A DNA stretch of 64,000 nucleotides, from positions 29,004,570 through 29,068,569 of the forward strand of contig NC_080050.1 of assembly GCF_026212465.1 (NCBI RefSeq), written 5' to 3'. This stretch comes from Amaranthus tricolor. Taxonomy: Eukaryota; Streptophyta; Magnoliopsida; Caryophyllales; Amaranthaceae. Position 1 is the stretch's first letter; every line of letters starts with the position of its first letter. The position numbers were made by a program, and so were the translations under genes. The notes beneath the pieces were generated by a model, which saw only the letters and a list, made by a program, of their open reading frames with translations, was not told where the DNA came from and made no database searches. Below, piece by piece: positions 13,265 to 25,540 of this stretch.

Positions 13265-16200
13265 CTACATGCCCCAGACTCCGCGTGCCATTCCTTGTTT
13301 GTTGTTTGGTCGAGATGTCAATTCGTACAATATCCTTGCGAAAGTATCAGCATGCTTACCCTCCGAGAAAAGAATCTCTGCAAACGCGTTCTCATATGCA
13401 AGGAGAGGACCTCTGTTTTGTGGTTCAGACACGAGGCTTTCTAAAATCGTAGCTGCCTTTCGACAAATTTCTGGTACAGGGTGTGGCGTTTTGATAACTT
13501 TCAACAATCGATCCACAGCCCTGGAAGAGAAGTTTTATTAAAAACACCGTAAAGAGATTAAGGAAGCTGTTGACGGAGATAACCAAAAGTAAACTCACCA
13601 TCGTTCACTTGCTAATTTTAACCTGCAGTCCATATTGACTTCCACGAGATTATAAAGTGCACCTACAGCAGCTGCCTGAGCATCAGACACCGGTAAGCTC
13701 AGCAAATCAACTAAACGCTGGTAAATCTGTAATAGATAACGAGTAATTAAAATCTTTCAGAAACTTCAATAAGAAACTAGGGTTAAATCTGTTTTTTTTT
13801 TAGTCTAGTAGCGACCTGTGTGGCAAATGGAAGAAGAAATGTTTCATTGTCGGGATTTATAAACATACGGCCAAGGAGTTCTGCTGCAGCACAATGCCAT
13901 GCTTTGACCTGAGAATCAAGCATGCCCATGATAGCTTGAACCGCACGCTTTTCTCTGATAGCAAGAAGAATATTAGTACTGTGGATTTTTCAGCACTCAA
14001 AACAGCGAATTTTACAAGCATAAAAACTCACGTTATGTTAATATAAGAAGGCTTCGATGAACTAAATATTCTCAGATCAAGCAATGGGCCCAAATTCACA
14101 ATTGTCTCGACAGCATTTGTGACAAGTTCTTCATCCTCTGAAAAATACAATGCAGCTAATAAATTTCACAGCAGTACTTAAATAAAACTTCACAGAGAAA
14201 ACTACCCACCAATCTTTGGAAAACAGAACAATAGCGTCATTTAATAGATAATTTTTCCTGAGTGGAAAAAATGTCTTACAATCACTATTATTAAACCATG
14301 GATCAGATAGTAGGATCATATGGTTCTAAAATTCAAATATAGGAAAATGATCTGGATTGTGTCAAGAATTGGTCAGTTACAAGGACAATTCAAGACCACG
14401 AAGGATTATTCAAGTTCAATTATAAGCATAGGATAACACAGATTATTGATGATGGGTCGATCCTACATTTTATATCATTGTTATTAATTAGAACTTAATA
14501 CTTGGGAACCTCAATTATTCGGAAAATGAATACTGCTAAAAACAAAAGCACCTATATTTTGCTATAAAAAACCAGTGCAATCTCTCTCTGGTTAACATAA
14601 GTTGACATCAATTTTATGCCTCCCTCATTCGACACATTCTTGTCACTTTTAGATCTCCATCAAGTTTCTTTTCACATGTTACGATCCAAAGTTCTGTAGC
14701 TATCAAATAAGTTGTTATACTGTATTACATACCTGACATACCCAGTGAAGTGTTTGTTGATAGAAATTGTAGGAGTTGACATGTTCAATTGTAAGTGGAA
14801 AGCAAACAACAAATTTAAAAGTTGTTAATACAACATGGGCCACAGACTTATGTTATCATTTTCTGGAATGCTTATTAATTATTTGATAGCATTATTACAA
14901 TCTGATTCTACCATCCTTGTGGATCAAAGGTAGGATCTGATTTTTTAGCATTGCTTATAATTGAATTGATCATGAACAAGCACACCTTAACATATTTTTT
15001 CTCATCTGAAGAAATTACATCAAGTCTTATATTTGATTTTGGCGACAGATCTGAATTCATTCGCAAATGTGTAAAATTGTTACTCATACTCACCAATAAT
15101 CTGATCTTCTATACACTGGAATACCGTTTCCAAACAGTGGCGGTGTTGAGCCATGATGACTTCATTTTCAGGCATGAATGAGAAGTTACGTAGGATATTA
15201 GATGCAGCAACAGCACACAGCTGCTTTTCTGCACGCCCATCATCATCTAAATTAAATAAGCCATCTTCCTCAAACCACCAATCAGTAGGTCGATGTCTTG
15301 CTGCACTTTTTTGTGATGAAGGATCAATACCAGAACCAGAAACACTACACAAACATTTTTCACAATCAGCTGTAGTCTTAAACTCGAAAATGAAACTCAA
15401 AGTCAGTAAGCACAGGGGAAATAACTAATAACATTGAATTAAAATTTACATTGATTGTGAGTTATTGTCATTGGAGGCCAAAGCGTCATATTCATTTCCA
15501 AAACCTGTTACAAGAGCATTCGATCCCAACAACCTCACTCGTCGATTCCTTGAAAAATCCCTAGGTACAGCTATGTCACGCCAGTCATCAATCTGTAAAA
15601 TTGAAAAGCAAGGTTCCAAATCGCCATTATTGCCTTTGTCAGAAGCCAGAAAGAAAGCAGAATTCAAAACCTGAAATTACATACAATTTGAAGAAGAGCA
15701 TCCAGCAATCCAGGTATCTTAGCAAGTGGGGTAGCATCTTTGCGAATTTCATCCTTTTCTTTGAAAGAGAGTACAGTAAGAGTATTTAGTGCCCATGTAA
15801 GATCACTCTTTAAGCCACTTTGCAGAGCTAAAACAATCCTTTTCTGGTTTTGATCTGAGAATGAAATATAAAATATTCACATATATATTACATTGACAAA
15901 AAATAGGATATCACTATTAAATTTTGTAATGCGTGAAGTTTCCATGTTATTTGAGGAAAAGATGCATGCTCTAAACCTTTCCAAAATTTCATTATTAGCA
16001 TTATACAATCACTACATAAAAAAAGCTCTCACATTAATATCGAACTAAGTGAAAGGTGTGAATCCATGAAGAGATGCACTCCAGATTAGATCAGGCACTT
16101 CTTAGAGCATTGACTTGCAGAGGCAAGACTCAAGCTGTCTAATGAGTGCGTGATGCAATTCTTGCTAAGGTGTATATTAAGAATAGTGCAAAAATACGAT

Positions 16201-18927
16201 TTCAGTCACTGTCACGGTAACCGGAAGTTTCACGGTCAATGCAGATGATTTTGCGGTCAATGCGGCCTATATTACAATTGCGGTAAACTCAAAAACCTTT
16301 ACAATACGGTCGCGTTACGGTGATTCAACCTTGTTTTTGCACTTTGGTAGTAAGGAAATGGTAACAAAAAATAATTGTTTTAGAAAGATGGAGTAAGGAA
16401 CTGAAACCCTCATCCTTGATTCTCTTACAAGATAGCATCACAAAACCAAGTGTGAGCTACTATGTCTTCTCCATTAAAAGAAATTCCTACTTTTGATCTT
16501 ACAAATAGAACACCTCCTAGTCTCTGTGGAATTCTAGAGCTTACTGAGTCGCAGATATTGACAACGACACTTCTTGTTTCTCAGATTCCCCCCGCCTCTT
16601 GCTGGTTTGCTCTCTAACCGATTTCTTTCTTTCTTATCATCTTCCTTATGTTTTTCTCTGTTCAATTTTCCTTTCTTTCTTATACTATTCATCTCTTTTA
16701 GGCTCTTTCTATGCTCTGCTCTCGGGATATCTCTTCAAGTAACATAACTCTTATCGATGATTCTCCCTAATCAAGTTGTAAACAAGTTATGTAGACTACA
16801 TGATGGAATTGCAAGGTTGGTTGTTCATCATTCAATATTTTAAAACAAACTTAATGCAATATTGGTATGCACATGAAAATGTAAAGAGGCTATTTCGTCA
16901 ATTGTCATTCTCAAGGTAAATATGCAAAACAAGACAACATCCAAAAGAACAAAAATTAGAATTCAAGGAATATCTAAATTTCCAACCATTATTGTGAAAG
17001 TAATTGTGTAAATGGCAATGTTTTCTTTACACAAAGGTAATTTACATATGGGTCTCCACCTGTTGTACTCCAAAAATTTGTTGTAAGGGTTCTCGTTCAA
17101 TCTTAGATTGAAAAAAAGTTAGGCACACCAAACCCCAAGGTTGCCCAAGCTTAAGCGCAATGCACAAGCAAAATCATGGTCACTTTGTAGGCAAATTACA
17201 CACCTATTGTTTATTTATTGGTATATAGTAATTTAAAAAATATGTGCCACAAATATAAGATTCTCAAGGCATGAGGGAGGCAGACACTCGATTCCTTAGG
17301 TTTATACTTTAAGATCATTTGTAGAGCTTAAAATTCATGGAAGAATTTTGGTCACATATGAGCCTCAAAGCTTGAGTCAAAATTATGAAGATATTATCTT
17401 TGATTTTCTAGGTTGAATTACTCAGTTGTCTCTTAACTACCAAAAGCACAAAAAGCTAAAAGCACACTTTTTAGACCTTCTTGTGAGTTGGGCTTCTATG
17501 CTCCAAAGCACAATTTTGTGAGCCTTGGTGGACTTTGAGCATAGGCTTCTTTAACAAAGTTAAGCAAACATAAGTAGTGCACTTGCTGAAGGGTTGATGA
17601 ATAGATAAAAGAGTATCAACAATCAATCTCGCTAGACTGACTTTATATTTAAAAGATGATAAATGGACATAGATTGTAATGGGTACTATATTTGAAGTCT
17701 ATGATCCAAGTTATGTCGAGCACAGGCTTAATAAACATGGGTACAAGTGCATCAAAAGCTAATGAAGGAAAGGATCTTGTCGGTAAATCCAATTTCAAAG
17801 CATCTCAAAAATCCATGGCAATATTTGGTGGATTGGTGAATAAAGGGATGAAAGAGCGCATTTGGAGGGATTTAGTTGATGTACTTGCTAGCTGCTACCA
17901 AGCCCTTTCGTCTAGATCCCAAATTAGTTCCAATGAAAGATCTTGAACATCATCTAATGGGGACCAACAAAATTCTAAAATGACATACAAAGACCACTAA
18001 CTTAATATTAAAAAGCTAAATACTTTATAAATTTGAGGAGAAGAGTAGATATGAACATTGTTGGATCAATAAATATATTTCATGTAAATGAGAATTCTTC
18101 CAGGAATATATATATCAAGGGTTTAAATATATCAAAGTACAAGTTAAAAAACAGGTCACTATTATTGCTCTTCCTGGCCTTCCAATTTTGACCGTCATAA
18201 AAAACAGATGTTCCTTCCAACCTCTTCTTTTCCCAACTCCCTATCTATTCATTCTTTAATACTACTATATCATTAAACTTATACAGTTACAGTAAATTAC
18301 ATGTGTCGAATCCTTAAGAGTATACAAATTGATTTACACATCTATACACAACAACTCAGAGTGCCACATTTTGAAGTCGTTTTCCAGTCCAAAACCCTAA
18401 TTCCAAACCTATAGTGATAAGATACACAATGCCAAATGATTCAAAAGCCTAAACAAAACAAATACACAAAACCATGACTATGCGATATGTATATGACAAC
18501 AATATACTATTCAAAGCACTAAAAGAAACTAAAATTAACAGCGGCAGAAACTATATTTGTAAGAAATTGAATTCAAAGATGAATTAGCTCTTGTTTGATT
18601 AATAAATTATGAACAAACTCACGATCAATTAGACAAATTAATAGTTCAACAAAGAGAAAAGAGAGGCAAAATCAAAATTAAAATGTGAAAGAAAAGGGAA
18701 AAGGAAGGAGAAGACAAACCAGCAAAAGCGCTATGAACCTGAAGGGTAGGGCCAAGGAGAGTATGAGGTGCGGCTGAATCTGCGGCGGCAGCTACAGCAG
18801 CGACAGCGGCACTGTTGGTACCACTTCCGATGGGACGACCTCGTTTAGGCGCTGGAGTCGACGCTCCCCCTCCTCCTCCTCCTCCTCCTCCTCCCCCTCC
18901 TTGTTTCCCTTGTTCTCTTTTCTGCAT
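13265..18927 (-). CDS. LFR: LFR-type armadillo-repeat protein (SWI/SNF-associated)
   Basis: Eight exons on the minus strand: 18927-18720, 15854-15685, 15592-15450, 15344-15094, 14137-14032, 13954-13816, 13726-13599 and 13520-13265. All junctions are GT-AG and in phase, giving 466 residues, close to the length I recall for Arabidopsis LFR (LEAF AND FLOWER RELATED, about 460). The N-terminus starts MQKREQGK, followed by a poly-Gly run and a KRGRP motif resembling a nuclear/AT-hook-like basic patch. Later landmarks are LALQSGLKSDLTWALNTLTV, IDDWRDIAVPRD, PTDWWFEEDGLFNL and the armadillo-like C-terminal half ending YELTSRP..GVWGM. LFR is known as a subunit or partner of plant SWI/SNF chromatin remodelling complexes, nuclear, needed for leaf and flower development. 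Intron 1 is unusually long (2.9 kb). The poly-Gly tract is encoded by a CCT/CTC repeat and is likely length-polymorphic. Confidence 0.93.
16191..16347. mobile_element. CATAGTG-type MITE, diverged copy in LFR intron 1
   Basis: Begins AATAGTGCAAAAATACG and ends TGTTTTTGCACTTTGG, an imperfect inverted pair. The interior is full of CGGTCA / GCGGTAA / ACGGTGA words like the copies at 33240, 34926 and 36293. No clean target duplication. Confidence 0.55.
16348..18719. other. Remainder of LFR intron 1
   Basis: No second gene recognised. An 84-codon plus-strand frame at 17692-17946 has no family I know and no supporting splice signals. Pyrimidine-rich sequence at 16560-16720 is not tied to any exon. 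Confidence 0.5.
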
Positions 18928-19069
18928 TTTTTCTTTCTTTCTTTCTTTCTCGTGTTTGATTTTTTACTCGGAACTCGGAAGATTTGGATGGTTTCGGAGT
19001 TTTTGTTAGTTATGATTTTGTCTATTATTTTAATGTACATCAATTTAAAAAATATGTTAAAATAGTTTG

Positions 19070-19579
19070 ACGGTCTTTGGACCCGGATTCAGATCCGTTT
19101 TCAAAAACAAGATCCAGATCCAGATCCAGACCCAGATCCGCGGGTCCAGTTATGCAAGACCCATATCCGGATCCGAGTCCAAAACGGGTCTAACTTGTTT
19201 TTGCTTTTTTTTTTTGTATTTTTGAATGTGTTGAGATTGCAATAAAGTGATATTTATAGACTAATGTTAATAATATATATAATTTTACAATCAATCACCC
19301 AAAAAAAAGGGTTTATTACCCTCAAATCCGCCACTCCAGCCGCCTGTGAGGAGAGGAGAGAAGATCTGTCGCGGTGGGCCGATGGTTGTCGAGTGTCGAG
19401 TCGGTGGGAGTGGGAGGCAGTGTCGAGGGTGATGATGATGAGTGATGTTGTGCTGTTGATGAGTGATAAGTGAATTGATGTGAGGAATTGAGGTCGTGAG
19501 GCAGTAGCAGACTAGTAGAGTAGTAGTATTCAAGTGAGGGAGTCTGGGTAATCTATATTTTAATATATTTTTTAGATAA

Positions 19580-19619
<40 letters not shown>

Positions 19620-19800
19620 TGGATCCTCCAGATCCGCGGGTCTGGATCTGGGTATGTTTCTCAGATCCGGATCCGGACCCGTGAAATTTAAACGAATTCG
19701 GATATGACTCGGATCTCGGATCCGACGGGTCCAATTTTTTAGGACCCAGATCCGTGAAAAAGGATACGGATTCGGGTCGGGTCCAATACTCATTGCCATC
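19070..19800. repeat. GGATCCGG/GGGTCC-rich element 5' of LFR
   Basis: Two blocks rich in GATCCAGATCCGG and GGGTCC words (19078-19190 and 19617-19800) flank a core. The core holds an (AAT)n tract (19580-19618) and an unexpectedly GC-rich stretch (about 19320-19450). The right end, read on the minus strand, GGGATGGCAATGAGTATTGG, is of a type common at plant hAT-like MITE ends. Left boundary and duplication are not clear. Confidence 0.45.
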
Positions 19801-20619
19801 CCATTTATATCTAAAGTATTTGAGAGTTCTCCATCTGTTTACTCCCATATCATACCATTTGTCCATTCATCAATGATTTTATAAACCATCCATTTTGATT
19901 TGGACATTTGGGGAGACTTGTACCAACAAGTTATGATCTTCCAAGCATCTTTGAGGAAGAAGTTCATAAACCATTCATTTAAGGGCGAAGTAAAAATATT
20001 TAATAATTTTAAGATTCTATTTAATTTGTAATTTTCTTAAAAATTGGAACTTAAAAACTAATAATAAAATTCAAAAAAAGAAACTAACATAAATACACTT
20101 TAATTTATGGGCTGTGTCTAAGCAGTTTGATGCCTTTTGCATGACTAGAACAACTATGCAGAGATTTTCTCCTAAATTGACCAAATGGCTACAACCTAAG
20201 TGGAACGAGGATTTAGACACCAAGATTAAGAATTTAATTTGTGGTTAAATAATTATATAAATGACTATAATTTTTGGATAAAGATTCTGACATTTATATT
20301 GATGATGATGAAGAATTACACCACAACTAGAGTGTGGTTGTAGTTGCCCTATAGTTTTAAATACAGCTTTAGTGTTATAAAGTGGCCATGTTGGTAGAGC
20401 TACGCAATAACTTCTATCTATAAAGTTTGGACCTCATAGGACGACCATGCTTGTTATTCCATGTCTATATCATTTTATTATATAATAATAACTTGAATAA
20501 TTTATTCATGCAATTTCTTAGGGGTGGATATGGATCTCAAAGCCCTTTACATGACTCTCATTTATTTCCTCATAATTCTTTAATTAGGCAGGTCCAAAAA
20601 AAATATAGAGTAGGTTTTC
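19801..20619. other. Intergenic spacer upstream of LFR
   Basis: No gene or well-bounded repeat recognised. Confidence 0.5.
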
Positions 20620-20689
20620 AATTGACATTAAAAATATTATTAGTAGGTATTTAAAATATTGTAAGTACTTGAGTACTTACTCGGTGGAC

Positions 20690-20860
20690 ATCAAGTATAG
20701 TGTAAGTAGACTCTAAAGATATTGTAAGTAAACATTAAAAATATAGTAAGTAGGCTCTAAAGATATTGTAAGTAAACATTAAAAATATAGTAAGTAGGCT
20801 CTAAAGATATTGTAAGTAAACATTAAAAATATAGTAAGTAGGCTAGTAGGCTAAGTTTAT
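20690..20860 (+). repeat. Tandem repeat of ~44-bp unit
   Basis: The unit GTAAGTAAACATTAAAAATA..GTAAGTAGGCTCTAAAGATATT occurs about three times in direct tandem. Degenerate half-units continue to about 20990. It is the expanded interior of the GAGACGG-family MITE that hosts the solo LTR at 21013. Confidence 0.85.
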
Positions 20861-21012
20861 CGAAAAGCATTAAGAATATTGTAAGTAGGCTCTTTAAGTA
20901 CTTTTTCGGTGGGCATTAAATATACTGTAAGTAGACATTAAGGATATTGTAAGTTGGCATTAAGGATATAGTAAAGGACATTAAGGTTTAATAGGTTAGG
21001 CCTGAGAGACGT

Positions 21013-22024
21013 TGTAACAACCCGACTTACCGTTGACTGAGTAAACAGGGTCATCACAGGTTTTATTTCCCAAGAAACTTAAATCTTAATTCCAAAACTT
21101 GAGCTATGGGGTCACCAGTTATAAAACATAGCTAAATCAGCTAATTCTCAAATCAAACACCTAATACAATGTAATCATAAAAGTCATTCTAAAAGTTCAA
21201 TATAACAACACAACGAAGTCTATTATACATTTACCAAAAACCTAATACAATACTACAACTTCTCACGAATTCAGCTCAATATAACATCCATGTAACTCTA
21301 ATCATCACCGCTAAGCCATCGTTCCCGATCGGTTCCGATCTGTAAACAATCTAAAAGAGGAAAACAACAAGGGGTCAGGTTAAACTGAATGAGAAGTAAC
21401 AATCCAAAACAACAAAACACAATAATTCAAAGCATAGGTTTAAAAGCAAAATCAGTTTCCTAGATCTATGTGCGCACATGGAGTCTAGTTGAGAGAAACA
21501 TCCATAGCTCTAAGGCTATGTCACCTTCGGGTGTAAGGCTATGTCATTTTCGGGTGGTGCTAGTCAATATTTGAATGACAATTCACCTCAAAACAGGGGA
21601 ATAGGAGACAGTGTCCCACCACTCCATCAATGACCAGCTCATAAGCCCGATCCATTGACCATATCAATATCAGCATAATCATTCATAAAAAAATTTTCTC
21701 AACAATATAAATTTCAAAAACTTTAATAAAACACTTTTCAAAAACTGTAGTCTGGCCAGACCCTTTTTAAGGGACTATTACTACTCACCAAAAACGCTTC
21801 AAGAAGCTAAATCTGGTTCTCCGCGATCACTAGAAGGGTTCCTCGATGATGTCGCCTCCTGAAGCATAACAAATATAACATCACAACAAAGCATATGGTA
21901 CTACAAACTAGGCTCATATAACTTATTGCATCTCCTCCTACAACAGTATCTTAGTTCAAGCTTCGATTCTAATATTTCTAATTTCAAAGCTTGCGCAAGT
22001 TCTAACTCCAACCCCCAATATCAT

Positions 22025-22095
<71 letters not shown>

Positions 22096-23523
22096 TATGC
22101 TTTAGACTAGCTTATATTCTTATAAAGATCATACGACTCCACAATTTCCTTTGTATTTCCAATTCAAACACTTTTATGTTCTTCTAAGCTCAAAACCAAG
22201 AATATTTAAAAGAATCCAAGAAACAAAAACAAGAATAAAACTATTTAATTAGAAACACGGCTAATTTATCCAATCAACTAATGATTTCCACACGAACTCT
22301 AGATTCTTTCAAGAACATCCCATCATTCATTATTTATCCATTACCATAATTTTCTAAACCAATACGATGATTTCCAACAATATATCTCAAAGTCTTCATT
22401 TTCACTATTCTAATTTCTACTACAAAATCCTTATCTTCCAATTAAACAACATATCTAAAAACACTAACTAATCAAAAGCAAGTCATTCAAAGAATCTACT
22501 ACTAAAATTGCAAGCCACCCTTAAATTCTCATCATCCCATACCTTACTAGTAACATATTTTTCATAAATTTTTCAATTAAAAATTCATCTAATTTACTCA
22601 TACAAATTTCCAAGATTCATCAACATTAAGGTTTTAGCACATGAATAAAAAAATATACAAGTGGATATATGCCAATGGAAGTAATCTTATATGAACAAGA
22701 GCATAAAAAATAAGGAGAAGCAAAAAAAATCAAGAAGGGCTACCTTCTGTTTGACGACGACACTGATATGGAACAAAAATTAGATTCCGAAATAAATTTC
22801 CGGCTTGGACCTCGATGCTTAATCAAACAGAACCGAATCTCATTTGTTTTTCCCCATTCGGCAGAATTTCGAAGGACTTGGAAGGAAAATCGATCGCTGC
22901 TTTATGAATTCTCCTTCAATGGAGGAAAATAACCACAAAAAAATGTTGATGTTACTTAAAAATCTAATCAAAGATGGGCTAAGGTTCGATTCTTGAGAGG
23001 AAAATCAAAAGAATGAGAGAAGAATGGAGTAAAACAACACATAGAGATTGAGAGATTCAAACCTTAATTTTGTTTACACCAATAATCAATCAAGGAGAAA
23101 AAGAACATTCATGGAGTGTCTAAGTTTATCCAAAAATGGCGGTATGAGAGGAGAGCTTGCAATGGATCTTGTGAGAACTCAAGGTAGAAGATGGTGATAG
23201 TTTAGTTTTTGCCCTAAATTCGCATATCAGAAGAACGAAAGCTTCAACCCTAATTTCAGAGTGAATGTCGACAAGAAAAGCAAGAAAGTCGATTCACTTG
23301 TGATTGCTGCTGTTTGTTCGAACGTTTGGGGAAGAAGACGATGTTTGTTGCTGTGTGTACCAGAAGCTAGGAGAGAACGCAGGGAATAAGGGATGAAGAA
23401 GGAGGTGTTGTGTGTTTGTTTCTGAAAAGAACAAGAAAATTATAAATTTGGTTGAGGTCATTTTGGCGGCAATAATTCTCTTAAATTTACTCGTTATAAA
23501 TTATTAATTTTTCAAATGTTACT
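21013..23523 (-). mobile_element. Probable solo LTR, 2.5 kb, reverse orientation
   Basis: Starts TGTAACAACCCGACTT and ends AAATGTTACT. Read on the minus strand it runs AGTAACATTTG...GGTTGTTACA, i.e. a TG..CA terminus with one changed base. It is flanked by a 5-bp direct duplication GACGT (21008-21012 and 23524-23528). It has no coding capacity, contains a (TA)n tract at 22027-22090, and interrupts an older MITE whose two halves can be matched to the copy at 3968-4197. No primer site or second LTR is present. Classification as a solo LTR is an inference from ends plus duplication; a large non-autonomous element is the alternative. Confidence 0.6.
22027..22090. repeat. (AT)n microsatellite
   Basis: About 64 bp of pure AT dinucleotide within the probable solo LTR. 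Confidence 0.95.
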
Positions 23524-23630
23524 GACGTTTTTTAAAGATACAGTCTCTCGGGAGAACGACTGATTATAGTACAAGCAAACATATTGAGATATAAAACCAT
23601 CTGATCCTATAAATAAACTTAAAAATGATA

Positions 23631-23996
23631 CTCCCTCCGTTCCTTTTTTATCTTCCACATTACTATAACGGGTAGTTTCAAAAGTTCTTCCACTTTAGAA
23701 TACTTTCTATTTTTGGAAAGTTTTTATCTCACTTTTACCCCTTAAAATCCCCCTTTTCTTTTAATGTACCCATTTTCTTTTATTTATAATTATTTTCTCT
23801 CTCATACTTTCAATACAATCATTACTTCACACTACTATTTAATTAAAATAATACCCACTACAACCTTATACTTCCAATACAATCATTACTTCCCACTATT
23901 ATATAATTAAAATAATACCCACTACCACCAAAGATTCTCTTTTTCTTATTCTTTGTGAAATACCCAAATAGGAAGAACAAATAGGAACGGAGGGAG
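23631..23996. mobile_element. Stowaway-type MITE
   Basis: Terminal inverted repeats CTCCCTCCGTTCCT and AGGAACGGAGGGAG, flanked by TA on both sides (23629-23630 and 23997-23998). 366 bp and non-coding. The ends match the well-known Stowaway consensus mobilised by mariner-like transposases. Confidence 0.95.
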
Positions 23997-24369
23997 TAAT
24001 ATTTAGTCTTTATCGATAATTATTTATTTTAAAAGTTTTGAATTTGTACTTTATTTATAAATCTCTTTGGTTTGTTATTAGTTTTGTCTTGCATTGCTAT
24101 TTGTCTTGTGTTTGTATTCCTTTACAAGTTTTGATAAGCCAAATGTTTCACTGGTCTCAACCTTTATAATTAGGATATAGTATGCGTCTTTTGTTCTTTC
24201 GAAAATTTGATTATAATTTCTATAAATAAGATATAATAAGTAAGACAATAATAATGAAAAGTTTTAAATTGTAATGTAAATTACTTACTTAAATTACTTT
24301 TCTAGCATAAAACGGACATAAAAACTTCATATACATCAATAAATAGTATATCATTTTTTGTAATTATGG

Positions 24370-24397
24370 AATAATATATATATATATATATATATAT
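24370..24397. repeat. Short (AT)n microsatellite
   Basis: About 28 bp of alternating AT. Confidence 0.9.
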
Positions 24398-24775
24398 TTG
24401 AAATAAAAAATATTGTAAGATGGTGAATTAAAATAATAGAATCAATTATAAGTTTCTAACTAAGATCAGATTTGTTGAATTGTATAGTTAAATTGTAGGA
24501 CTGTAAAATTTCATTTTGATTATCCTAACTTCAATATGAATGAATTTTTTTTTTTGAAAATTGCAAGTAATTAAGAATTACCAAATAGAATAGATGAACT
24601 TTGAATTTATTGACTTTTGCCTTTTTTTTTATTTCATCATTCAGGCTCTTATAACTTATTTTATTAATATTTAACAAAGGTATATTGGAAAGCATACTCT
24701 AAGGAGATAGTAATATTTTTTAGATTTTAAATTATTTAAATTGCAATACATAAAAATAACACATAAATTTATTTA

Positions 24776-25106
24776 GGGAAATTCCATGTGGTAGACAAAC
24801 ATTCTTTTAATTCACGTGATGATCTTGACCTTTCAACTCATCCACATGGTAGATAAAAGAGAAGTTTTTTTGTTGACTTTATTCTATTTTTACCCAATCT
24901 TGTAGTGACATTTTTTTCAAAAAACAAACATTATATTCACCCTAATTGACACATATTTTGAAATCCAGTCAAAATTAGTACGTAATTTAACCAAAAACTT
25001 AACATTTTGTTTAACACAAAAAAAATTAGAAGCTTAAGATCATCACGTAAATTTAAAAACTATTTGTGAAAAAGCAAAAAACTCGAAGTTACCACCTATA
25101 ATTTCC
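24776..25106. mobile_element. Foldback MITE with 6-bp duplication
   Basis: Left end GGGAAATTCCATGTGGTA; right end in reverse GGAAATTATAGGTGGTAAC. The arms stay alignable for about 85 bp, including ACGTGATGATCTT on both. It is flanked by the direct duplication TATTTA (24770-24775 and 25107-25112). Non-coding. A 6-bp duplication does not fit Stowaway (2 bp), PIF (3 bp), hAT (8 bp) or Mutator (9-11 bp). Confidence 0.75.
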
Positions 25107-25184
25107 TATTTATTTATTTTTAATTACTTGAGTAACTCATATTCTGGTGTATTTATTACTTGGGTGGAATAACTTTATCAGCTG

Positions 25185-25540
25185 GCCTTGGACGCGACTG
25201 TCTCAATATGAGACGGATAGCACAATCAGCCTAAAGATAGTTTTCCTCAATATCGCTCGGTACTTGATCTATTTAAAGTCATAATTGATATCTTTAAGGT
25301 CAAAATAGAATTTTCAATTAATCATTTTAAGGTCTGAATTAATCATTTTTAGATCAAAATTGAATTTTTTTTAACAAAGCGGCCATGAACTCTTGATTAT
25401 TTCCAAAAAATATTCATTTATTGGATCATTTTAAGGTCTGAATTGATCATTTTTAGATCAAAATTTAAATTTTTATAACAAAAACGACCATAAACTCTTG
25501 ATCATTTTTAAGAGCATTTATCAAATCATTTGGCAAAACA
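25185..25540. repeat. GAGACGG-family MITE copy with GATCA repeats
   Basis: Starts at GACTGTCTCAATATGAGACGG. The interior repeats TTTTAAGGTCTGAATTGATCA and TTTAGATCAAAATT in tandem-like fashion. The right end is not clearly delimited. Confidence 0.5.

Noticed and set aside
17692..17946. 84-codon plus-strand frame in LFR intron 1
   Set aside because: No recognisable family, no splice or promoter support and inside an intron of a gene on the other strand.
20690..20860. Regularly spaced repeats that superficially recall a CRISPR array
   Set aside because: The units are contiguous 44-bp tandem repeats without unique spacers, within a plant MITE; there are no cas genes.
21013..23523. Coding gene within the 2.5-kb block
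   Set aside because: No open frame of useful length and no exon chain with recognisable protein on either strand; ends and duplication point to a mobile element.
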